Of a stretch of 64,000 bases of DNA, positions 59,617-64,000 are shown one piece after another; position 1 is the first letter of the stretch; every line of letters starts with the position of its first letter. The notes beneath the pieces are model-generated. The model had not been told where the DNA came from. It did no database searches and was given only the letters and a program-made list of their open reading frames with translations. The stretch spans positions 24,556 to 88,555 of the forward strand of contig CAZEBW010000005.1 of assembly GCA_964510205.1 (NCBI GenBank), written 5' to 3'. The DNA is from CAZEBW01 sp964510205. Lineage in GTDB: Bacteria > Chloroflexota > Anaerolineae > VGOG01. Both the position numbers and the translations under genes were made by a program.

Positions 59617-60309
<693 letters not shown>

Positions 60310-60310
60310 C

Positions 60311-61651
60311 ATGTTCCGCAGTTTGCGTTTTCGGGTGTTAGTGGCATTGATTTTGGTGATCGTGGTGGCTGTGGGAGTAGTGGCCTTCTTAGCCAGCCGG
60401 GTGACCATCGGCGAGTTTGAGCGCTACGTGGAGCGCGGTGGGATGATGCGCGACCAACGGTTCGAAGTGTTTTGGGCCGAGTATTACGCGAGAACCGGAA
60501 GCTGGTTTGGCGTCCAGCCCTTTGTGGAACAGGCGGGACAGATCACGGGCGAGCGGATTGTCCTGGCCGACGGGGAGGGGCAGATCGTCGCCGATTCGGC
60601 GAATAAGCTGATCGGACAGACTGTGGGACAGCACTGGGCTGACCCGGTTGCCCTCATCCGGCAGCGGGGGGCGCCGGTGGGCACGGTCTACGCTGACCCT
60701 CTTGGCGCGGCTGACGATCCTCGGAGAGAGGCGTTTCTGGCCGGCATCAATCGCGCCTTGCTGCTGGCCGCTGGGATCGCCGGCTTGGCCGCTGTGCTCC
60801 TCACAGTGGGCCTTTCACGCCGCGTCCTGGGGCCTGTAGAGACCCTAACCGCTGCCGCTCGCCAAATGGAGAAGGGCGACCTCAGCCAGCGGGTGGAGGT
60901 GCAATCCGACGACGAGCTTGGCGAGCTGGCTCAGGCCTTCAACGCCATGGCCGACGGGCTGACCCGGCTCGAAGACTTGCGCCGCAGCTTGGTGAGCGAC
61001 GTGGCCCACGAGCTGCGCACGCCTCTTTCTAACATCCAGGGCTATCTGGAGGCCCTGCAAGACGGCGTGGTCGAGCCGAGGCAGGAGGTCATTGATTCTC
61101 TCCACGAGGAGGCCATGCTCCTGAACCGTCTGGTGGACGATCTGCAGGAATTGGCCCTGGCCGAGGCGGGGCAACTCAAGCTGGAGCGCCAAGCGGTGGC
61201 CCCGGCCGACCTGGTAAACAGAGCCCTGGAGGCTGCTCGTCCCCGGGCGGCGGCTAAGGGCATCGTCCTGCGGGCTGACTTGCCCGCGAATATGCCCCTG
61301 GTGGATGTTGACGCCCAACGGATCGGGCAGGTGCTGGGCAACTTGTTGAGCAATGCCCTGACCCACACGCCCTCGGTCGGGGAAGTCGTCGTCTCGGCCA
61401 GGCCGGGCGAATCGGAGATTGCGCTGAGCGTCAGCGACACCGGCGAGGGCATCCCGCCTGACCATTTATCCTACATCTTCGAGCGCTTCTATCGAGCCGA
61501 CAAATCGCGGTCGCGGGCCACGGGCGGGACGGGCCTGGGGCTGGCCATCGCCAAGCAGTTGGTGGAGGCCCACGGCGGGCGGATCGAGGTGGCAAGCGAG
61601 GTGGGCCGGGGGACACAGTTCACCTTCACCCTGCCGGTAGCGGAGACCTGA
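60311..61651 (+). CDS. Membrane sensor histidine kinase
   Basis: 446 residues. Two transmembrane segments (about 8-32 and 150-172) enclose a roughly 115-residue extracytoplasmic sensor. Then HAMP (about 175-225), HisKA with H233 (SDVAHELRTPLSNIQGYL), and HATPase with N box LGNLLSNALTHTP, G1 DTGEGIPPDHL and G2 GGTGLGLAIAKQLVEAHGG. Partner of the upstream regulator. Placed after the exporter operon, it may sense envelope damage or the exported compound. Confidence 0.95.
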   Translation: MFRSLRFRVLVALILVIVVAVGVVAFLASRVTIGEFERYVERGGMMRDQRFEVFWAEYYARTGSWFGVQPFVEQAGQITGERIVLADGEGQIVADSANKLIGQTVGQHWADPVALIRQRGAPVGTVYADPLGAADDPRREAFLAGINRALLLAAGIAGLAAVLLTVGLSRRVLGPVETLTAAARQMEKGDLSQRVEVQSDDELGELAQAFNAMADGLTRLEDLRRSLVSDVAHELRTPLSNIQGYLEALQDGVVEPRQEVIDSLHEEAMLLNRLVDDLQELALAEAGQLKLERQAVAPADLVNRALEAARPRAAAKGIVLRADLPANMPLVDVDAQRIGQVLGNLLSNALTHTPSVGEVVVSARPGESEIALSVSDTGEGIPPDHLSYIFERFYRADKSRSRATGGTGLGLAIAKQLVEAHGGRIEVASEVGRGTQFTFTLPVAET

Positions 61652-61678
61652 CCAGGCTATCCAAAGATAGAGTTCCTG

Positions 61679-61711
61679 CCCCGCCAAGTGATTTGACAGG
61701 CGGGGATTTTT
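61679..61711 (+). terminator. Terminator after the histidine kinase
   Basis: CCCCGCC (61679-61685) and GGCGGGG (61699-61705) followed by ATTTTT. The loop contains the -35 element of the next promoter. Confidence 0.75.
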
Positions 61712-61720
61712 CATTATAAT
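61693..61720 (+). promoter_or_regulatory. Sigma-70-type promoter for the PadR gene
   Basis: TTGACA (61693-61698), 16-nt spacer, TATAAT (61715-61720). It overlaps the preceding terminator. Confidence 0.8.
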
Positions 61721-61721
61721 A

Positions 61722-61740
61722 TATATGTCTTGGTCATATA
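61722..61740. promoter_or_regulatory. Probable PadR autoregulatory operator
   Basis: TATATG (61722-61727) and CATATA (61735-61740) form a perfect dyad with a 7-nt spacer, directly after the -10 box and over the predicted transcription start, where a repressor would block transcription. Confidence 0.6.
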
Positions 61741-61776
61741 GAAGACGTTATCTAGAAAACCTGCGGAGGTTGGAGG

Positions 61777-62181
61777 ATGTGCAGCGCACATCACGGTAAG
61801 CATGGGAGGGGAGAAGGGCACTGCTGCCCACCGGGAGGACGGGTGCGCAGCTTCATCCAGCCCTGGATGCTGTTGCTCCTGGCGCAGAAGCCAGCTCATG
61901 GTTACGAGCTGATGGAGCGGCTGGGCCAGGACGAGGAGACCCCCGGAGCCGACCCCGGGCTGCTCTATCGCACGCTGCGTCAGTTCGAGGACGATGGGTT
62001 GGTGCGTTCAGCGTGGGACACGGAAGGGAGTGGCCCGGCTCGGCGGGTGTACGAGATCACCGACGAGGGGATGGAGTATCTGCGCGCCTGGACGGTGAAC
62101 ATCCACCGCACCCGGCAGCGGCTGGACCGCTTCCTGGCCGAATACCAGACCTATTTCCAATCATCAGAGGAAGGGAGGTGA
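61777..62181 (+). CDS. PadR-family regulator with His/Cys-rich N-terminal extension
   Basis: 134 residues. The PadR winged helix is clear: QPWMLLLLAQKPAHGYELME, DPGLLYRTLRQFEDDGLVRS and RRVYEITDEGMEYL. In front lies MCSAHHGKHGRGEGHCCPPG, rich in His and Cys, which could bind a metal and make this a metal-responsive variant. It is followed 5 nt later by another His/Cys-rich small protein. Likely represses its own operon through the dyad at 61722. Confidence 0.9.
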   Translation: MCSAHHGKHGRGEGHCCPPGGRVRSFIQPWMLLLLAQKPAHGYELMERLGQDEETPGADPGLLYRTLRQFEDDGLVRSAWDTEGSGPARRVYEITDEGMEYLRAWTVNIHRTRQRLDRFLAEYQTYFQSSEEGR

Positions 62182-62186
62182 GCGAT

Positions 62187-62396
62187 ATGTGTGGACACGG
62201 TGGTCATCACGGCCATCACGGTCACGCTGGTGGGGGCTGCTGCGGTCCCGCAGCCAGCGGCCCCGGTTTTCCTTTCGGGCGACGCTTTCCCACCCGCGAG
62301 GAGCGCATCACGTGGCTGGAGGAATACCTGAAGACGTTGCAGACCGAGGCCGAGGCCGTGCAAGAGCGCGTCAACGAGCTCAAAGCGACCGGATAA
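62187..62396 (+). CDS. Small His/Gly/Cys-rich protein (DUF5320-like)
   Basis: 69 residues: MCGHGGHHGHHGHAGGGCCG at the start, then a short helix-forming tail with RITWLEEYLKTLQTEAEAVQ. The combination of a metal-binding-like head and an amphipathic coiled coil fits DUF5320-type proteins. AAGGGAGGTG ribosome site. Metal binding is inferred from composition. Confidence 0.82.
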   Translation: MCGHGGHHGHHGHAGGGCCGPAASGPGFPFGRRFPTREERITWLEEYLKTLQTEAEAVQERVNELKATG

Positions 62397-62406
62397 GGAC
62401 GAGGCA

Positions 62407-62440
62407 GCGGGTGGTGCATCCCCAGGGATGCACCACCCGC
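62407..62440. repeat. Perfect 15-bp hairpin
   Basis: GCGGGTGGTGCATCC (62407-62421), loop CCAG, GGATGCACCACCCGC (62426-62440). No T-run; may stabilise the 3' end of the upstream transcript or be a repeat element. 62441-62534 holds nothing else. Confidence 0.8.
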
Positions 62441-62534
62441 CCGAATTGCGTTATCGAGGTCAAGCGGACGGGCGGCCTGGATGCCACACCAGTCAAGTCA
62501 GAACGATCTGTACGATATGCCAGGAGGGCAAAGA

Positions 62535-62759
62535 ATGTCGAAGTTCCTGAGGAGGTACGTGCGTAAGCTTCATCGTTGGCTGGCTATACCGAGCGTGGCC
62601 CTGATTCTCATCGTGCTACTGGCACGGGGTACATCCTTTGGATACGATGCCCAACGGTTTCAGCAGATCCTGATGCTGTCCATGGCCATCACCGGACTTT
62701 ATCTGTTGGTCTTGCCGTGGTGGACCAAATGGCAGAGGCGTGAAAGGAGAACACGATGA
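62535..62759 (+). CDS. Small PepSY-associated-like membrane protein
   Basis: 74 residues with GGAGGGCAAAG upstream. It has two transmembrane helices and the start KFLRRYVRKLHRWLAIPSVA, where RKLHRWL is typical of PepSY-TM proteins, which are often linked to metal or reductase functions. Overlaps the cupin gene by 4 nt. Confidence 0.72.
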   Translation: MSKFLRRYVRKLHRWLAIPSVALILIVLLARGTSFGYDAQRFQQILMLSMAITGLYLLVLPWWTKWQRRERRTR

Positions 62760-63064
62760 CGTACCACATCGTAGAAACAGGAGGGTTGGAAAGCTTTTCA
62801 GCGGACGGAGTGCGCTCAACACCGCTGCTTGACACCGGCCAGGTCCGGGCGCTGCTGCTGAACCTGGCCGCCGGCCAGGCGGTGGCGCCGTGCGAGATGC
62901 CCATGACTGTATTGTACTATGTCATCGAAGGGCAGGGACACCTGCGTGTGGACGGTGAGCAGGCCGAACTTCGGAATGGCTCACTAGCTGTGGTGCCGGC
63001 CGATGCTGTGCGCGCCATCTCCGCCGCCGAGCCGATGCGTGTGCTGGCGGTCCAGGTGTTATGA
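62756..63064 (+). CDS. Cupin-domain protein
   Basis: 102 residues forming one small beta barrel: VLYYVIEGQGHLRVDGEQAE and GSLAVVPADAVRAISAAEPM. The usual histidine pair of metal-binding cupins is largely missing (the first motif has MPMTVLYYVIEG in place of HxH), so metal binding is doubtful. Starts within the previous stop (ATGA). Confidence 0.85.
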   Translation: MTYHIVETGGLESFSADGVRSTPLLDTGQVRALLLNLAAGQAVAPCEMPMTVLYYVIEGQGHLRVDGEQAELRNGSLAVVPADAVRAISAAEPMRVLAVQVL

Positions 63065-63075
63065 GGGGGAGACCC

Positions 63076-63843
63076 ATGCTGGATTGGGAGCCTGTAGTCC
63101 TGGCCGTCTTTGCTCATCCCGACGACGAGACCTTCCGCTGCGGCGGGACGCTGGCCCTGCTGGCCCGTCAGGGTGTGCGCGTGCAGGTGCTCACCGCCAC
63201 GCGCGGCCAGGCCGGCTCCTGCGGCGACCCGCCGCTGTGCACACCCGAAGAACTGCCCGCCATGCGCGAGCAGGAACTGCGCTCTGCCTGCGCCGCCCTG
63301 GGCATCGAACCGCCTCGCCTGCTGGACTACCGCGACGGGGCACTGGCCGAGGTGGACGAGGAAGAGGCCGTGGAGCAGGTGCTGGCCGTGATCCGGGAAC
63401 TGCGCCCCCAGGTGCTGCTCACCTGGCCGCCCGATGGCCTGTCCGGCCACCCAGACCACGTGGCCGTGAGCCGCTGGGCGGCGCTGGCCTTTGAGCGGGC
63501 AAGCGCACTGGGGCAGGATGCGCCAGTCGCCCTTTACTACCTGGCCGTGCCCCGTTCAATAGCCGAAGCCCTGGGGCTGGCCCACCTGCACGCCATCCCC
63601 GACGAGGAAGTGACCTTGGCGGTGGACGTGATGCCGGTCTGGGAACAGAAGCTGGCTGCCATCCGCTGCCACCGCACGCAACTGGGAGGATCGCCTATCC
63701 TGGCGGCTCCACCGGAGCGGCAACGTCTGTTTCTCGGCGTGGAGCATTTCCAACGGGCTGCGGAGAGGGAAGGGCCAGACCTCCTGGCGGTGGTTGGGGG
63801 AAGCACAGGTACAGCCATCCGTATCACTGACCGCCGGATTTGA
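63076..63843 (+). CDS. PIG-L family N-acetylglucosaminyl deacetylase-like protein
   Basis: 255 residues. Zinc and catalytic motif VFAHPDDETFRCGGTLALLA at the N-terminus and the second zinc histidine in GLSGHPDHVAVSRW. Family members deacetylate N-acetylglucosamine conjugates, as in mycothiol or bacillithiol synthesis. A low-molecular-weight thiol role would fit the redox theme, but no ligase partner is visible. ATG at 63076 was chosen because AGGGGGA lies 6 nt upstream; the ATG at 63061 is an alternative. Confidence 0.9.
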   Translation: MLDWEPVVLAVFAHPDDETFRCGGTLALLARQGVRVQVLTATRGQAGSCGDPPLCTPEELPAMREQELRSACAALGIEPPRLLDYRDGALAEVDEEEAVEQVLAVIRELRPQVLLTWPPDGLSGHPDHVAVSRWAALAFERASALGQDAPVALYYLAVPRSIAEALGLAHLHAIPDEEVTLAVDVMPVWEQKLAAIRCHRTQLGGSPILAAPPERQRLFLGVEHFQRAAEREGPDLLAVVGGSTGTAIRITDRRI

Positions 63844-63895
63844 CCTGGAATCAAAGAAATGAATCGTAGCTAAAAAGAGAGGAGTCAGAACAAGC

Positions 63896-64000
63896 ATGAA
63901 ATCCATTACAAGTCTATGGCGTTTTGTGAAACCCTATGGTCGTCAGGCCGCCCTGGGTTTGTTGCTGCTGGCGGTCGTCGTCGCGGTGGATCTGACCCTG
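63896..64000 (+). CDS. ABC transporter transmembrane/ATPase protein, 3' truncated by the window
   Basis: The first 35 codons only: MKSITSLWRFVKPYGRQAAL followed by a hydrophobic helix. The LWRFVKPYGRQ pattern is typical of the N-terminus of ABC exporter half-transporters (MsbA/LmrA type). AGAGGAGTC ribosome site. Confidence 0.65.
   Translation, partial: MKSITSLWRFVKPYGRQAALGLLLLAVVVAVDLTL

Overview
The window looks like chromosomal DNA of an uncultured or little-studied member of Chloroflexota (Anaerolineae-like). This is inferred from the gene mix, the GC-rich coding and the load of short dispersed palindromic repeats; no rRNA is present to confirm it. The gene content points to an anaerobe or microaerophile: a 2-oxoacid:ferredoxin oxidoreductase, a flavodiiron protein, rubredoxin, rubrerythrins, a type 2 IPP isomerase, and FdhD with MobA, which serve a molybdenum or tungsten formate dehydrogenase not seen here. 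About 80 genes are recognisable, almost all on the + strand.

Layout. 0-3.0 kb: korAB and a small membrane protein. 3.3-17.2 kb: a dense redox and oxygen-defence block with a c-type cytochrome lipoprotein, a universal stress protein, six ferritin-like proteins plus a 41-residue stub, a sulfite-oxidase-fold protein, a disulfide oxidoreductase, a flavodoxin-like protein, FprA, glutaredoxin, a ferredoxin:thioredoxin reductase-rubredoxin fusion, a protein disulfide oxidoreductase, rubredoxin, rubredoxin reductase and transketolase. 17.4-23 kb: a CoA-binding protein, a CBS-domain site-2 protease and an accessory stretch (PAS protein, C39-like peptidase, a duplicated PAS fragment, two unrecognised coupled genes). 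23-34.5 kb: housekeeping genes (M42 peptidase; ATP synthase alpha, gamma, beta, epsilon; mreB; obg; nadD; mutL). 34.5-38.2 kb: a RadC N-terminal fragment coupled to a type IIG-like restriction-modification enzyme, probably acquired. 38.3-40.4 kb: two tRNAs, iscU, mnmA. 40.4-42.1 kb: YtxG/YtxH-like proteins and a DUF4160/DUF2442 pair. 42.2-48.2 kb: nnr, then isoprenoid genes (prenyl synthase, fni), acpP and a geranylgeranyl reductase-family flavoprotein. 48.3-50.9 kb: degV, mobA, fdhD. 51.7-61.7 kb: an envelope-stress and efflux region (secreted protein, HtrA, HlyD/MacB-type exporter, lipoprotein, two-component system). 61.7-64 kb: a PadR regulator with a His/Cys-rich small protein, a PepSY-like membrane protein, cupin, PIG-L deacetylase and the start of an ABC exporter.

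The strongest unusual signal is at 10739-11389. A protein disulfide oxidoreductase reads through an in-frame TGA exactly where the first cysteine of its C-terminal CPYC site should be. A hairpin 22 nt downstream fits the published bacterial SECIS rules, so this is probably a selenoprotein (Sec-Pro-Tyr-Cys). The second is a shared promoter architecture: CTTCAT-type hexamers every 11 bp, ending 10 bp before a TACAAT -10 box, upstream of both the secreted protein at 51895 and the exporter operon at 54567. This predicts a regulon of an OmpR/PhoB-type regulator, plausibly the one encoded at 59617.

At least ten families of short repeats lie between genes, and some have been absorbed in frame into korA, mutL, nnr and an ABC ATPase. 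All names come from recognisable motifs read by eye; no database search was run.
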